From: Promethearchaeota archaeon
GTDB taxonomy: Archaea > Asgardarchaeota > Lokiarchaeia > Sigyniarchaeales > SOKP01
NCBI GenBank assembly: GCA_030603385.1
Contig: JAUVXW010000022.1
Span: 1-64,000 of the forward strand
Reading direction: 5' to 3'
DNA length: 64,000 bases
Part shown: one piece after another, positions 1 to 9,923 of the stretch
Numbering within the stretch: the first letter of the stretch is position 1
How the letters are laid out: every line of letters starts with the position of its first letter
Program-made: the position numbers and the translations under genes
The notes under the pieces: model-generated
Told to the model about the DNA's origin: nothing
Database searches by the model: none
What the model saw: the letters and a program-made list of their open reading frames with translations, nothing else

Positions 1-137
1 TGGATATTACAGGAGCGATTCTCTTGGGACAGAGTATTGGGCTTATTCAAAGCGTGGAAAATGTCAAAAAAATCGTTGATGAAATAGTTGATGATGCAGA
101 AAAACGCTTGAGACATGCTTATGGATTTTTAAAATAA
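1..137 (+). CDS. Nitronate monooxygenase-like protein, C-terminal end (partial)
   Basis: The window opens inside this gene; only the last 44 codons are present, stop TAA at 135-137. The visible peptide contains GAILLGQSIGLI followed by an amphipathic helix ending HAYGFLK, which fits the C-terminal end of the nitronate monooxygenase / FabK-like FMN enzymes (GQSVGLI-type motif then a final helix). Those enzymes are TIM-barrel flavoproteins that oxidise nitroalkanes or reduce enoyl-ACP. The catalytic part is outside the window, so the substrate class cannot be judged. It lies 69 nt upstream of a 3-hydroxyacyl-CoA dehydrogenase on the same strand. Confidence 0.6.
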   Translation, partial: DITGAILLGQSIGLIQSVENVKKIVDEIVDDAEKRLRHAYGFLK

Positions 138-206
138 GCAATATTTATTTTTTTTTAATTTTTTCTTATATTAGTATTTTTAAAAAAAACTTTGAGAGTG
201 AAAAAG

Positions 207-1370
207 ATGGATGTAAAAAATATTGTTGTAATTGGAGTCGGACTTATGGGTAATGGTATTGCCCAAGTTTCTTTAATGGCAGGATATAACGTAACACTCG
301 TTGATATAAAACAAGATTTCATCGATAAGGCTGTTGAAAGCATTAAAGGTGGTCTAACTAAACTTGAATCAAAGGGAGTATTAAAAGCAGCAGAAATCAT
401 AGCACGAATGAAGACAAATTTAGATCTAGCTTCTGCTGTGAAAGATGCTGATTTGATTATTGAAGCTGTTGTTGAGGATATGGATGTAAAGAAAAAAATA
501 TTCAAAACTTGTGATGACAACGCTCCCCCTCATGCGGTAATTGCCTCAAATACTTCTACAATGTCTATAACTGAAATGGCTTCTGCCACCAATAGAGAGG
601 ATAAATGTATTGGTATGCATTTTTTCAATCCAGCGCCATTAATGAGATTAGTAGAGGTTATTGCTGGTGAGAAATCTTCTGAAGAATCAATGGAGATTGG
701 TGTAAATGTAAGTGAAAGTTTGCCTTGTCTTAGAGGAGACAGATACGTCGCGAAAGTTTTGAAGGATCGACCTGGATTTATTGTAAATAGGTTAAATGCT
801 CCTGGTGGTATCTATATGAATTATCTTCTTGACACTTGCTTAGAAAAAGGAATTTCTTTTGAATCTTTAGATGCTGATTTTGGAAGTCGTGGTCCGATGT
901 CTCCTCTTGTTCTTTCAGACTATACTGGTATTGATACAGGATATCATGTACGCAATTATTATGCAGATACGTTACATGAAGACTTCAGACCTGGAAAAGT
1001 TGTCACTAAAATGTTTAAAGAAGGAAAACATGGTAGAAAATCAGGGCAAGGTTTCTATGATTGGACCAAAGGACGACCGCAGCCTGACTTCTCTAAAATT
1101 GAAAAAGCGGGTTTAGTAAACCCAGGAATTTTTCTAGCTATTAGCTTGAATGAAGGATGTAGGATTTTAGAAGAGGGTATTGCATCTGGATGGAAAATAA
1201 TTGATGATGCTAATATGGCAGGTATGAATGCTCCTGGACCTTTTGAATATGGTATCCAAAACTGGGAAGGACTCGTTAAATTATTAGAAGAATTCTCTGA
1301 AAAAATGGGTAGGGAATACCTTAAACCATGTGATTTGTTTAGAAGTGGAAAATTTGTAGATATGAAATAG
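207..1370 (+). CDS. 3-hydroxyacyl-CoA dehydrogenase, NAD-binding family
   Basis: A 387-residue 3-hydroxyacyl-CoA dehydrogenase (Hbd/FadB-type), which interconverts 3-hydroxyacyl-CoA and 3-ketoacyl-CoA with NAD(H). The N-terminus has the Rossmann motif GVGLMGNGIA, then ASNTSTMSITEMA and GMHFFNPAPLMRLVEVI (active-site His region), RPGFIVNRL, and the C-terminal dimerisation domain with GPMSPLVLSDYTGID. A second, divergent C-terminal repeat of about 80 residues follows, giving a protein about 100 residues longer than single-repeat Hbd. A short insertion containing SLPCLRGDRYVAKVL sits just before the domain junction. I chose ATG 207 because GAGAGTGA lies 5 nt upstream; a TTG at 192 would add five residues. 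Its role could be fatty acid or amino acid side-chain degradation, or butyrate-type metabolism. Confidence 0.88.
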   Translation: MDVKNIVVIGVGLMGNGIAQVSLMAGYNVTLVDIKQDFIDKAVESIKGGLTKLESKGVLKAAEIIARMKTNLDLASAVKDADLIIEAVVEDMDVKKKIFKTCDDNAPPHAVIASNTSTMSITEMASATNREDKCIGMHFFNPAPLMRLVEVIAGEKSSEESMEIGVNVSESLPCLRGDRYVAKVLKDRPGFIVNRLNAPGGIYMNYLLDTCLEKGISFESLDADFGSRGPMSPLVLSDYTGIDTGYHVRNYYADTLHEDFRPGKVVTKMFKEGKHGRKSGQGFYDWTKGRPQPDFSKIEKAGLVNPGIFLAISLNEGCRILEEGIASGWKIIDDANMAGMNAPGPFEYGIQNWEGLVKLLEEFSEKMGREYLKPCDLFRSGKFVDMK

Positions 1371-1421
1371 TTTATATTTTTCCTTTTTTTTTTATTTAAT
1401 TATAACTTTTAGTTTTTAATT

Positions 1422-2645
1422 ATGTCAAAAGAGAATAAAGAACAATCTGACAGTGTAGACCCCATAAATGTAATTTCCTTTGAGGTGACCTTTGATAACC
1501 CAATTAAAGATGTGCATACAGCAAGGGCGCCTTTATCTAGCTGTGGTTGGATTGATACAACTGAGGGAGTTGTGCTTATTGATACATTATTAGCTAAACG
1601 CTGGGCTAAACAAGTTAAAGAACGAATCAAAGATAAAATTAAATATCTAATTTACACACATGGTCATATGGACCATATGCTTGCGGCACCAGTATTCATG
1701 GAGGATAACCCAGAGGTTATCGCAAGTAAATACTTACCTGATCGACTGGATAAATATCAAATGTTAGCCCCATATAAAGCTAGGAAAGATGCTCAACAAT
1801 TTGGTTTCCCTGAAATTATTCCAAAGCTAGATTTAATTTATCCAACTAAAACATTCCTTGGTGATATGACATTTTCATTGGGAGATAAAACTTTTGAACT
1901 TCACACAGCACGAGCAGAAACTGACGATGCGGTGTGGATTTATGTCCCAGAACTCGACGCTGCGTTCATAGGAGATCTGATGATTGGGAGTTTTCCCAAT
2001 ATAGGTAATCCTTGGAAACCTACTCGCTTTGCATTGGATTGGGCAAAAGAGTTAGAAAGAGTAAGGGAATTAAATCCGAAATATATTTTCTATAGTGGAG
2101 GGGGGACTTTTATTGAAGGTGAAAACGCTATAAGAGGTATAAATGATCATATTGAAGTCATTCGCTCTCTACATGATCAAGTAGTTGATCATATCAACAA
2201 GGGAACACACATAACTGAAATGATCCACGAAGTAAAAATACCTGAACACTTAAAAAAAAGTCCCTTTCTTCAGGCAAGCTATTCAAGACCAGAATTTTTC
2301 GCGTTTAATTGTTATAGGTGGTACCACGGATATTTTGACGGTAACATTACCCATCTTTTACCGAGACCAGAAAAAGAGGTTATGGGAGAATTATACAATC
2401 TTATAGGAGACCCTGAAAAAATCATAAAGAGAGCAAAAGAGCTCTTAGAGCAAGATCAAGCTCAACTTGCATTAGAAGTCTTAGATGTTTTAATTCAAGC
2501 AGATCCAGAAAATATTGAAGCAAAAAAGATGAGAATTAAACTCCTTGAAAAGATTGGCAAAGATGATTATTGTTTAATGTCTCGAAATGCATGGGTTTAC
2601 TTTATTAATAAGGATAAAGATTTTATTAAGTCAAAGGAAAAGTAG
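1422..2645 (+). CDS. Alkylsulfatase-like metallo-beta-lactamase-fold hydrolase
   Basis: A 407-residue MBL-fold hydrolase. The zinc-binding motif HGHMDH is at about residues 80-85, and further MBL motifs follow (AETDDAVWIY, AAFIGDLM). From about residue 305 a helical region with YRWYHGYFDG and a TPR-like stretch QLALEVLDVLIQADPENIEA matches the dimerisation domain of BDS1-type alkylsulfatases. The C-terminal SCP2-like domain of full-length (about 650-residue) alkylsulfatases is missing, so this is the short form. Family members hydrolyse sulfate esters, but related short forms may act on other substrates. Same strand as the upstream dehydrogenase, separated by 51 nt of AT-rich sequence. Confidence 0.8.
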   Translation: MSKENKEQSDSVDPINVISFEVTFDNPIKDVHTARAPLSSCGWIDTTEGVVLIDTLLAKRWAKQVKERIKDKIKYLIYTHGHMDHMLAAPVFMEDNPEVIASKYLPDRLDKYQMLAPYKARKDAQQFGFPEIIPKLDLIYPTKTFLGDMTFSLGDKTFELHTARAETDDAVWIYVPELDAAFIGDLMIGSFPNIGNPWKPTRFALDWAKELERVRELNPKYIFYSGGGTFIEGENAIRGINDHIEVIRSLHDQVVDHINKGTHITEMIHEVKIPEHLKKSPFLQASYSRPEFFAFNCYRWYHGYFDGNITHLLPRPEKEVMGELYNLIGDPEKIIKRAKELLEQDQAQLALEVLDVLIQADPENIEAKKMRIKLLEKIGKDDYCLMSRNAWVYFINKDKDFIKSKEK

Positions 2646-2696
2646 CAAATTAAAGCTTAATTCTTTCCATTTTTTTTCTTTACTGAGCCTTTTAAA

Positions 2697-2725
2697 GACA
2701 GTTGTTTATATGTTTGTCGACTGTC
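2697..2725. terminator. Hairpin between convergent genes
   Basis: Inverted repeat GACAGT...ACTGTC, extendable by one U-G and one G-C pair, with a 13-nt loop. It lies in the 133-nt gap between two convergent genes that end at 2645 and 2779, next to T-rich tracts on either strand. It may act as a bidirectional 3'-end signal. Archaeal termination depends mainly on T-tracts, so the role of the stem is uncertain. Confidence 0.3.
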
Positions 2726-2778
2726 AAAATAATAGAAAAGAGAAATTTTATTTCTCCTAATTTAAAGTCATGTACCTC

Positions 2779-3978
2779 TTATATTTCCTGGAAAGAAGCA
2801 TCTGATTGTTCCTTTCTAAGTCTCTTAAAGATATCAGTGACTATTTTTTCGACATATTGGCGTCTTTCAGAGGTTTCTACATATGGATTAGCAATTTTTC
2901 CAGCTTTTTCAAGTTCGTCTGCTTCTTCCTTAGACAAGATTATGTTATCACCATTTTCTTTGGTCACAACACAACCCGAATTTGTTAATATACGATAATT
3001 TTCAGCAGTTTCATCGTGATCGCCCGAACAAATCAATTGGCAGTTTCCACATGTTAGAATGAAGTTTTCTGTAAATGTATTTGATGCAATCTCCCCTGAT
3101 GAAATATATTCTTGAGCGATTTTATCATTTATTAATTTAGACTCAGCATAACTCCCCTCCTCGCCTACAACACGTAAATTTTTTACAGGATGGGTGAATA
3201 GGTGAGCAAAAGTTCCATCCGCATCTTCTTCTGTTTCGGGGTAAGGTGTTCGACCAGGAGACCATGTAGACCATTTTCTGGTTTTATCCAAGCCTGATAA
3301 TCCCCCACATACAGCATAACAGGAAGATAAATTATTTCGCTTTGAAAATGAAAAGGTATACCCTCCAAGAGCGTATGAATCCTCTTCTTTTTTATCAAAC
3401 ATCCTAAAAGCGCAGACTTGAACGCAGAGTTTACATTTATCACAGGGTGATTCTTCGGGTGGGATAGGATCTGTGGGTTCTAATTTCGCAGAAGTTACAA
3501 GAGCACCTAATAAAACAGCAGCGCCATATCCTTTTACAAGTATATTACCAGACCAACCGATTGAACCAACACCTGAACGGGCTGCAACCAATCTAAGAGC
3601 GAGAAGTGGTGGTAATTTCGTCCGCCAATCAGGCACATCCTCACGATATTTGAAGTTGTTAATGACTGGAGCAGATTTATATCCCTTTTCCTCTAAGAAA
3701 TCAGCAGCAACTTTTGCATATTTATATGCCTTTAAGTATGCATCTCCATTATCAATTACATGATCAAAACGTCCCCTAGGAAGTTCTTTTCCCAAATAAG
3801 GACGTATTTTTGGCTTCTCCAACGGAACAGCAAAACAGATTGCAGTTTCTGCTTCCGGAAGTATATAAGTCATATCCGTAGTAGGGGGTCCTCCTTCTAG
3901 TGTTCTCTTTGTGGCAAATCCTACACTCACAGCCCCCTGCTCTAATAAAAATTTTTCAATTTCTTCATTTAGATTAAT
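2779..3978 (-). CDS. QueG-like 4Fe-4S protein (epoxyqueuosine-reductase family), probable ATT start
   Basis: A cobalamin-independent-looking relative of epoxyqueuosine reductase. It has a ferredoxin-type cluster CDKCKLCVQVC at about residues 180-190 (counted from the extended start) and later CGGLSG and CGNCQLIC cysteines, preceded by the family-like segment VAARSGVGSIGWSGN. The exact reaction is unknown. The first canonical start is GTG at 3930, but that cuts off the first helix. The frame is open to 4023 with no ATG/GTG/TTG in it. An ATT at 3978 preceded by GGTGA and a 7-nt spacer gives a natural N-terminus INLNEEIEKFLLEQGAVSVG. I therefore list 3978 as start, with GTG 3930 as the conventional alternative. 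Convergent with the alkylsulfatase-like gene. Confidence 0.7.
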   Translation of the reverse strand: MNLNEEIEKFLLEQGAVSVGFATKRTLEGGPPTTDMTYILPEAETAICFAVPLEKPKIRPYLGKELPRGRFDHVIDNGDAYLKAYKYAKVAADFLEEKGYKSAPVINNFKYREDVPDWRTKLPPLLALRLVAARSGVGSIGWSGNILVKGYGAAVLLGALVTSAKLEPTDPIPPEESPCDKCKLCVQVCAFRMFDKKEEDSYALGGYTFSFSKRNNLSSCYAVCGGLSGLDKTRKWSTWSPGRTPYPETEEDADGTFAHLFTHPVKNLRVVGEEGSYAESKLINDKIAQEYISSGEIASNTFTENFILTCGNCQLICSGDHDETAENYRILTNSGCVVTKENGDNIILSKEEADELEKAGKIANPYVETSERRQYVEKIVTDIFKRLRKEQSDASFQEI

Positions 3979-4181
3979 AGTTTTATCACCAATTATCCCC
4001 TTTAAAGGGTATTTAATATTAATTCATTTTTTTTTTTAAAATACTTTTTCATTATTTTATGAAGTGTAAACCTTTCTTGACATTCATGAGATAAAATCAC
4101 AAACTTAAGATAATATTAAGTTTTTCACTAAATATCACGTATATTTAAACTTGTTATTTGCCGGTGATCACTATAAAACCT

Positions 4182-5210
4182 ATGAACAAATTTAAAACCT
4201 ATAAGTTTGACGCAGCTCCCTTTTTCTTTTTTATTGATATTTTCCCTCCGGACTATTCCAACATAAATAAACCAAATTTGGCTAACATAATCAGTTCTAT
4301 AGGAACCAATCCAATTATGCCCCAACCAATGAGAGTTGATCGAGTATTCAATGGTGAAAGATCAGTTTTAATACGACCTAGAGAACCGATTTCATTTCCA
4401 ATAACCGAAGATCTTACAGCTATAATCGATCCTCTTCAATTTCTTAAATTTGGATTTGAAAAATTATTATATTTTACTGAGGTTCGTTCTCGCGAGGAAT
4501 TCTTTTTATCTCTTTCCCAAGAACGAGTATCAAAATGGTGGGAATTCACAAAGTATCTTCATGGAAATCTACCCACTTTAGAAGAAGATTTCTCTGCTTT
4601 TTTGAGAGCTTATTTACACACTATCGTTAAAGCAAAAATACTTGAAGACGATCTCATAGACGCTGCAAAAGATTATTGTCAATTAATTTCAGATATAAGT
4701 AGGAAACGATTTGAACAAAATTCCATTCTTGTTGACATAGAAGGAAAGCAAGAAACTGTGAAAATGTATAAAGTAAAAGAATATACATATTATAGAAAAC
4801 TTAAAAAATCAAAAGAAACTGAATATCACCCTGAGTTAATAGATATTGAAATTTACGATCTCTCAAACATAGGCTTTATAACAGAAAAAAATGATCGAGC
4901 TAGCTTATTGAATGGTTTAGATAATAAGATAATAAAATATATTCCACTTCTATTTTATGATGATTTACTTGAGTGCATGCTTCAAAATATAAAAAAACTT
5001 GAAGAAGGTGATAAGGACATTATAGATCCTTCTTTTCTTTTAGACAACGGAGTTATAATTACACAAAACTCAAAAGATTTAGAGAAAATCAACATGGGGG
5101 ACTATTCATGGTGGAACAGTTTTGATACTATTAATTTTAAGCCAATCTTAGAATCCATTAGAAAAACTCATGAACAATTTATTCTTAATTTAGATATTGA
5201 GAAATTTTAA
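4182..5210 (+). CDS. Hypothetical protein
   Basis: A protein of about 342 residues that I do not recognise. It has no clear signal peptide or membrane segment; the N-terminus has a short hydrophobic patch (APFFFFIDIFPPD) that looks structural. The middle is helical and charged, with aromatic-rich motifs KWWEF and YSWWNSF. Start choice is open: ATG 4182 is the first ATG; TTG 4158 would add eight residues; and an in-frame ATA at 4173 lies 5 nt after GGTGA (4163-4167), the same arrangement seen at other isoleucine-codon starts in this window. Divergent from the QueG-like gene; 171 nt of AT-rich DNA separate it from carA. Confidence 0.6.
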   Translation: MNKFKTYKFDAAPFFFFIDIFPPDYSNINKPNLANIISSIGTNPIMPQPMRVDRVFNGERSVLIRPREPISFPITEDLTAIIDPLQFLKFGFEKLLYFTEVRSREEFFLSLSQERVSKWWEFTKYLHGNLPTLEEDFSAFLRAYLHTIVKAKILEDDLIDAAKDYCQLISDISRKRFEQNSILVDIEGKQETVKMYKVKEYTYYRKLKKSKETEYHPELIDIEIYDLSNIGFITEKNDRASLLNGLDNKIIKYIPLLFYDDLLECMLQNIKKLEEGDKDIIDPSFLLDNGVIITQNSKDLEKINMGDYSWWNSFDTINFKPILESIRKTHEQFILNLDIEKF

Positions 5211-5381
5211 ATTCTAATCAACGAAAAGAAATCTTAATATATTTTATACTAATTTAACGCCGTTAATTAAAAATTAACTTTAAAGTTAGAGTTTATTTAA
5301 CTCGTTAATAAACAATCTTAAAAAACATAATTATTTATTTATATTTTAAGAATGTATGAGAAGCTTATAACAATTTTGTAA

Positions 5382-6518
5382 ATGTTGTATAAGAAGGAAA
5401 GACCAGCAATTTTAATGTTTCAAGATGGTCGTTATTTTAGAGGTGTAGGATTCGGAGCAATTAAGAAAGTTACAGGAGAACTAGTTTTTAATACAATGAC
5501 AGGTGCGGGTTACAACGAAGCTTTGAGCGATCCCTCCTATCAAGGTCAAATAGTAACAATGACACACCCTCTTGTTGGAAATTATGGCGTTCCATCATGG
5601 GAAAAGGACATTTACGGCATTTATAAACATTTTGAATCAGATTCCATTAAAGTTTCTGGCTTTGTAGTTAATGAATGTTGTAAAAACCCCAATCATTATG
5701 AGAGTGTAAAAACTTTAGATGAGTTTCTTCGCGAGGAAGATATACCTGGAATTGAATGGGTAGATACCAGGGCAATAACAAAAATTTTGAGAGAAGAGGG
5801 TGTTCAAGTAGGATTACTCTCTGTATTTAACTCAGGAGAAGAACCTAATATTGATCAATTAAAAGAAGAAGTTAAAAAAGCAGAAGATCCTAACCTAAGA
5901 CTGTTAGCAAGTGAAGTCTCAACAAAAGAAGTAAAAATTTATAGTCAACCTAACCCGATTGGAAAAGTTGTTGTCTTAGATATGGGTGCTAAATTAAATA
6001 TATTACGGAATTTTGCAAAAAGAAGATTAGAAATTATAGTTGTGCCGTATAACCATTCATATGAGCAAATTATGGAATACAACCCAAATGGAGTCTTTAT
6101 TTCAAATGGTCCTGGAGATCCTGCAATGTATAAAAGGGCAATTGAGGTTTGTAGAAATTTGATTAAGAACAATATTCCAACTTTCGGAATTTGCTTAGGA
6201 AATCAAATTATTGGGTTAGCTGCTGGAGGAACTTCTTACAAGTTAAAATACGGGCATAGAGGCGGGAATAAAACAGTCATAAATACTGAAACTAATCACT
6301 GTTATATTACCTCTCAAAATCATGGTTTTTGTGTGAAAGATTTTGAAATTGGCGGTTTTAAAGAATTTTTAAGAAATATTGATGATCAATCTAATGAAGG
6401 ATTAATTCATGAAAGTAAACCTGTTTTTGCTGTACAATTCCATCCCGAAGCTTGTCCTGGTCCTCTAGACTCTTTATATTTATTTGATAAATTTATGGAA
6501 GTAATGGAGTTGAAATAA
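5382..6518 (+). CDS. carA: Carbamoyl-phosphate synthase small subunit
   Basis: A 378-residue CarA, the glutamine amidotransferase subunit that hydrolyses glutamine and passes ammonia to CarB for carbamoyl phosphate (pyrimidine and arginine synthesis). The N-terminal CPSase domain (FQDGRYFRGVGFGA, NTMTGAGYNEALSDPSY) is followed by a class I GATase domain: FISNGPGDP, nucleophile Cys about 271 in FGICLGNQII, HRGGN, SQNHGF, and His/Glu in QFHPEACPGP. Length is normal. It is followed after 2 nt by carB, so the two are surely co-transcribed. A TATA-like run lies at about 5334-5345. Confidence 0.97.
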   Translation: MLYKKERPAILMFQDGRYFRGVGFGAIKKVTGELVFNTMTGAGYNEALSDPSYQGQIVTMTHPLVGNYGVPSWEKDIYGIYKHFESDSIKVSGFVVNECCKNPNHYESVKTLDEFLREEDIPGIEWVDTRAITKILREEGVQVGLLSVFNSGEEPNIDQLKEEVKKAEDPNLRLLASEVSTKEVKIYSQPNPIGKVVVLDMGAKLNILRNFAKRRLEIIVVPYNHSYEQIMEYNPNGVFISNGPGDPAMYKRAIEVCRNLIKNNIPTFGICLGNQIIGLAAGGTSYKLKYGHRGGNKTVINTETNHCYITSQNHGFCVKDFEIGGFKEFLRNIDDQSNEGLIHESKPVFAVQFHPEACPGPLDSLYLFDKFMEVMELK

Positions 6519-6520
6519 AA

Positions 6521-9500
6521 TTGCCATTAGATAAGAGTATAAAAAAAGCATTGGTATTAGGATCCGGTGGTATAAAAATAGGTCAAGCTGGAGAATTTGA
6601 TTATACCGGAACTCAAGTACTAAAAGCTTTAAAAGAAGAAGGGATTACAACAATTTTAATTAACCCTAATATAGCTTCGGTGCAGACTGACCCTCAATTA
6701 TCAGATTGCGTTTATTTATTACCTATAAATATTAAATATGTAGAAGAAGTCATTAAAAAGGAGAAACCTGACGGCATTTTATTATCTTTTGGTGGTCAAA
6801 CTGCCTTAAATGTTGGTGTTGAATTAAATGAAGCAGGTATCTTAGAAAAGTATAAATTGAGAGTGTTAGGAACTCCAATAGATGCCATTGAAGCAACAGA
6901 AGATCGTGATTTGTTTATTAAAGCAATGGAAGAATCTAATGTTAAGGTATGTAAAAGTTATGCTGTAAATTCTTATCCTGAGGCGTTAAAAGCTGTTAAG
7001 GAGATTGGATTTCCATGTATGATACGAGTAGCATATACTTTAGGTGGAAGAGGATCAGGTATAGTTAATAATATGAAAGATTTCGAAAGAATGGCAAAGA
7101 AAGGTTTAGCTCAATCAAGAATAAATCAGATTCTAATTGAAGAGAGTATATGGGGGTGGAAAGAAATTGAATATGAAGTTGTACGAGATTCTGAAGATAA
7201 CTGTTTTATTAACTGTAACATGGAAAACTTTGATCCCGTCGGCATTCACACAGGAGAATCGCTTGTTGTAAGTCCTAGCCAAACTCTTACAAATGAGGAA
7301 TATCAAATGCTTAGATCCGCTTCCATTCGGGTTATACGAAACCTTGGTATTATAGGGGAATGTAACATTCAATATGGATTAGATCCATTTTCAAAAGAGT
7401 TCCGCGCAATAGAAGTAAATGCTCGGCTTTCAAGATCATCAGCACTTGCTTCTAAAGCCACGGGATACCCATTAGCATATATAGCAGCAAAACTAGCAAT
7501 AGGGTACACATTACCGGAATTAAAGAACAAAATTACTGGAATTACAACAGCTTGTTTCGAACCAGCATTAGATTATTTAGTACTTAAGATTCCTAGATGG
7601 GATCTCACAAAATTTCAAAAAGTGGACCGTCGTTTAGGGAGTCAAATGAAATCTGTTGGAGAAGTAATGGCAATTGGCAGAACTTTTGAAGAAGTTCTTC
7701 AGAAAGCCCTTAGGATGTTAGACATCGGTATGAAAGGATTTGTAGCTAATGATTTAGAACCTATTGAGGACATCAATGAATTAAAATATGCATTAAGAAA
7801 TCCAACTGATTTAAGAGTGTTCAGAATTGCTGAGGCAATAAAAAGAGGAATTTCTTTAGATGAAATATATCGCCTTTCAAGAATTGATAAATGGTTTTTA
7901 CATAAACTAAAAAATATTATTGATATCGAAGGCAACCTCGAGCATCTTGATTTATTAGAATCTAAAGATCTTGAAAAAAGTTATTGGTTAGAAAGAGCAA
8001 AAAGATTTGGATTCTCTGATGGACAGATTGGTAAGATTATGGGCGTCGATACAATTTTTATAAGACAAATGAGAAAAAAATTAGGAATCCATCCATATGT
8101 AAAAAGAATTGATACTTTAGCCGCTGAATGGCCAGCAGTAACTAATTACTTATATCTTACCTATAGTGCATCTGAACATGATATAGATTTCGAAAAAGAA
8201 AACAATTCAAACTTAAATAAAGTAATAGTATTAGGTTCAGGAACTTATCGTATTGGAGCTTCAGTAGAGTTTGATTGGGGATCTGTTAATTGCTTATGGG
8301 GGATTAAGAAACTGGGTGTAGATCAAGCTATTATGATTAATTTCAATCCTGAGACAGTTTCCACTGATTGGGACACATCTGATAAGCTTTACTTCGAGGA
8401 GATTAGCGGAGAAAGAGTACTGGATATATGTGAACTTGAAAAACCAACTGGAATTGTAGTATCCGCAGGGGGTCAGATCGCCAACAACTTAGCAACAAAA
8501 ATCACTAAATATTCTGAATTTTTTAGAAAAACTAACTTAAAAATACTCGGTACTCATGGTTCCCGTATAGATATGGCGGAAGATAGAAGTAAGTTTAGTG
8601 CTTTACTGGATCAACTCGAGATAAGGCAACCAGAATGGAACGCATTGACAAATGAAGAAGAAGCTTTAGAATTTGCTAGAAAAGTAGGTTACCCCGTTTT
8701 GGTTAGACCCTCATATGTATTAAGTGGTGCCGCCATGAGAGTATGTTATGATGAAAAAACGCTCAGAGATACTCTTGATCTTGCAGCTTCGGTTTCAAGG
8801 GAATATCCTATAGTAATAACTAAGTTTTTTATAGATGCTAGAGAAATTGAATGTGATGGTATATCTGATGGTGATAATGTATTGATAGGCGCTATTGTCG
8901 AACACATAGAAAATGCGGGAATTCACAGTGGAGATGCCACTATGGTAATTCCACCTCAAACAGTTCCTAAAAATGTTATAGATACAATTGAAAACTATAC
9001 TAAACAAATTGCTTTAGCACTTAAAATACATGGACCTTTTAATGTCCAATATTTAGTAAAGAATGGAAATGTTTTTGTGATTGAATGTAATTTACGCTCA
9101 AGCCGTAGCATGCCGTATGTGTCAAAAACTAGAGGGATTAACCTAATGAGATTAGCAGCAGAGGTAATAATGGGTAATAAAATTCCTGAAAGACTCCTTA
9201 ACCTTCCTTATGGAAACTATGTTGGGATTAAAGCACCAATGTTTTCCTTTATGAGGTTAGATAAGGCGGATTTCAGACTTGGTGTTGAAATGGCATCAAC
9301 TGGTGAAATAGGAATTATTGGAGAGGATTTCCAAGATGCACTAATAAAGGCTTTAGAAGCTACAGAAATGTATATTCCTGTTGAAGGAGGGAATATTTTA
9401 ATTTCTATAGGAGGAGAAGAATTGAAGAAACAAGTGATACCACTTGCCAAAAAACTGAAAAGTCTAGGTTTTAGCATTTTTGCCACAGAAGATACTGCTA

Positions 9501-9832
9501 TTGCCCTAAATAAAAGTGGAATTGAAGCGGTAAAATTATATAAAGTTCATGAATTTGGAAGAGAACCCAACATAATGGCGTGCTTGCAGGAAGGGCATAT
9601 AGATATGGTAATCAATATCCCAATGCCAACAACAGTGGAAGAAGAATTTAGAACTATCATTGAAGATGAATATAAAATAAGAAGAATGGCTGTAGATTAT
9701 AATATTCCTGTGATAATTAATCTACAACTTGCTAGAGCTGTAGTAGATGCGATAGAAAATGTTAGAAAAAAGAAAGTAGAAATAAAATCTTTAAATGAAT
9801 ATCATAAGACTTTAAAAGAAGTATATTGGTAA
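6521..9832 (+). CDS. carB: Carbamoyl-phosphate synthase large subunit
   Basis: A 1103-residue CarB with the duplicated ATP-grasp architecture. The first half (carboxyphosphate domain) starts KALVLGSGGIKIGQAGEFDY and carries YTLGGRGSGIV and EVNARLSRSSALASKATGYP. A helical oligomerisation region follows at about 400-550. The second half restarts at about 567 (KVIVLGSGTYRIGASVEFD) with RPSYVLSGAAMRV and ECNLRSSRSMPYVSKTRG. The MGS-like regulatory domain occupies about 940-1103 (ISIGGEELKKQVIPLAKKL). It makes carbamoyl phosphate from bicarbonate, ATP and CarA-derived ammonia. The start is TTG at 6521, with GGAG about 15 nt upstream inside the end of carA. Confidence 0.97.
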   Translation: MPLDKSIKKALVLGSGGIKIGQAGEFDYTGTQVLKALKEEGITTILINPNIASVQTDPQLSDCVYLLPINIKYVEEVIKKEKPDGILLSFGGQTALNVGVELNEAGILEKYKLRVLGTPIDAIEATEDRDLFIKAMEESNVKVCKSYAVNSYPEALKAVKEIGFPCMIRVAYTLGGRGSGIVNNMKDFERMAKKGLAQSRINQILIEESIWGWKEIEYEVVRDSEDNCFINCNMENFDPVGIHTGESLVVSPSQTLTNEEYQMLRSASIRVIRNLGIIGECNIQYGLDPFSKEFRAIEVNARLSRSSALASKATGYPLAYIAAKLAIGYTLPELKNKITGITTACFEPALDYLVLKIPRWDLTKFQKVDRRLGSQMKSVGEVMAIGRTFEEVLQKALRMLDIGMKGFVANDLEPIEDINELKYALRNPTDLRVFRIAEAIKRGISLDEIYRLSRIDKWFLHKLKNIIDIEGNLEHLDLLESKDLEKSYWLERAKRFGFSDGQIGKIMGVDTIFIRQMRKKLGIHPYVKRIDTLAAEWPAVTNYLYLTYSASEHDIDFEKENNSNLNKVIVLGSGTYRIGASVEFDWGSVNCLWGIKKLGVDQAIMINFNPETVSTDWDTSDKLYFEEISGERVLDICELEKPTGIVVSAGGQIANNLATKITKYSEFFRKTNLKILGTHGSRIDMAEDRSKFSALLDQLEIRQPEWNALTNEEEALEFARKVGYPVLVRPSYVLSGAAMRVCYDEKTLRDTLDLAASVSREYPIVITKFFIDAREIECDGISDGDNVLIGAIVEHIENAGIHSGDATMVIPPQTVPKNVIDTIENYTKQIALALKIHGPFNVQYLVKNGNVFVIECNLRSSRSMPYVSKTRGINLMRLAAEVIMGNKIPERLLNLPYGNYVGIKAPMFSFMRLDKADFRLGVEMASTGEIGIIGEDFQDALIKALEATEMYIPVEGGNILISIGGEELKKQVIPLAKKLKSLGFSIFATEDTAIALNKSGIEAVKLYKVHEFGREPNIMACLQEGHIDMVINIPMPTTVEEEFRTIIEDEYKIRRMAVDYNIPVIINLQLARAVVDAIENVRKKKVEIKSLNEYHKTLKEVYW

Positions 9833-9923
9833 AAGATTCTTTAATAACAATAAAAATAAAAAAAAATTATCCTAATATATAGGTGTCAAATTAATTTATT
9901 ATCGTGGTTATATTCTAATTCGA

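Noticed and set aside
871..1116. 81-codon plus-strand frame inside the 3-hydroxyacyl-CoA dehydrogenase
   Set aside because: Alternative frame of a clearly coding gene, no family resemblance.
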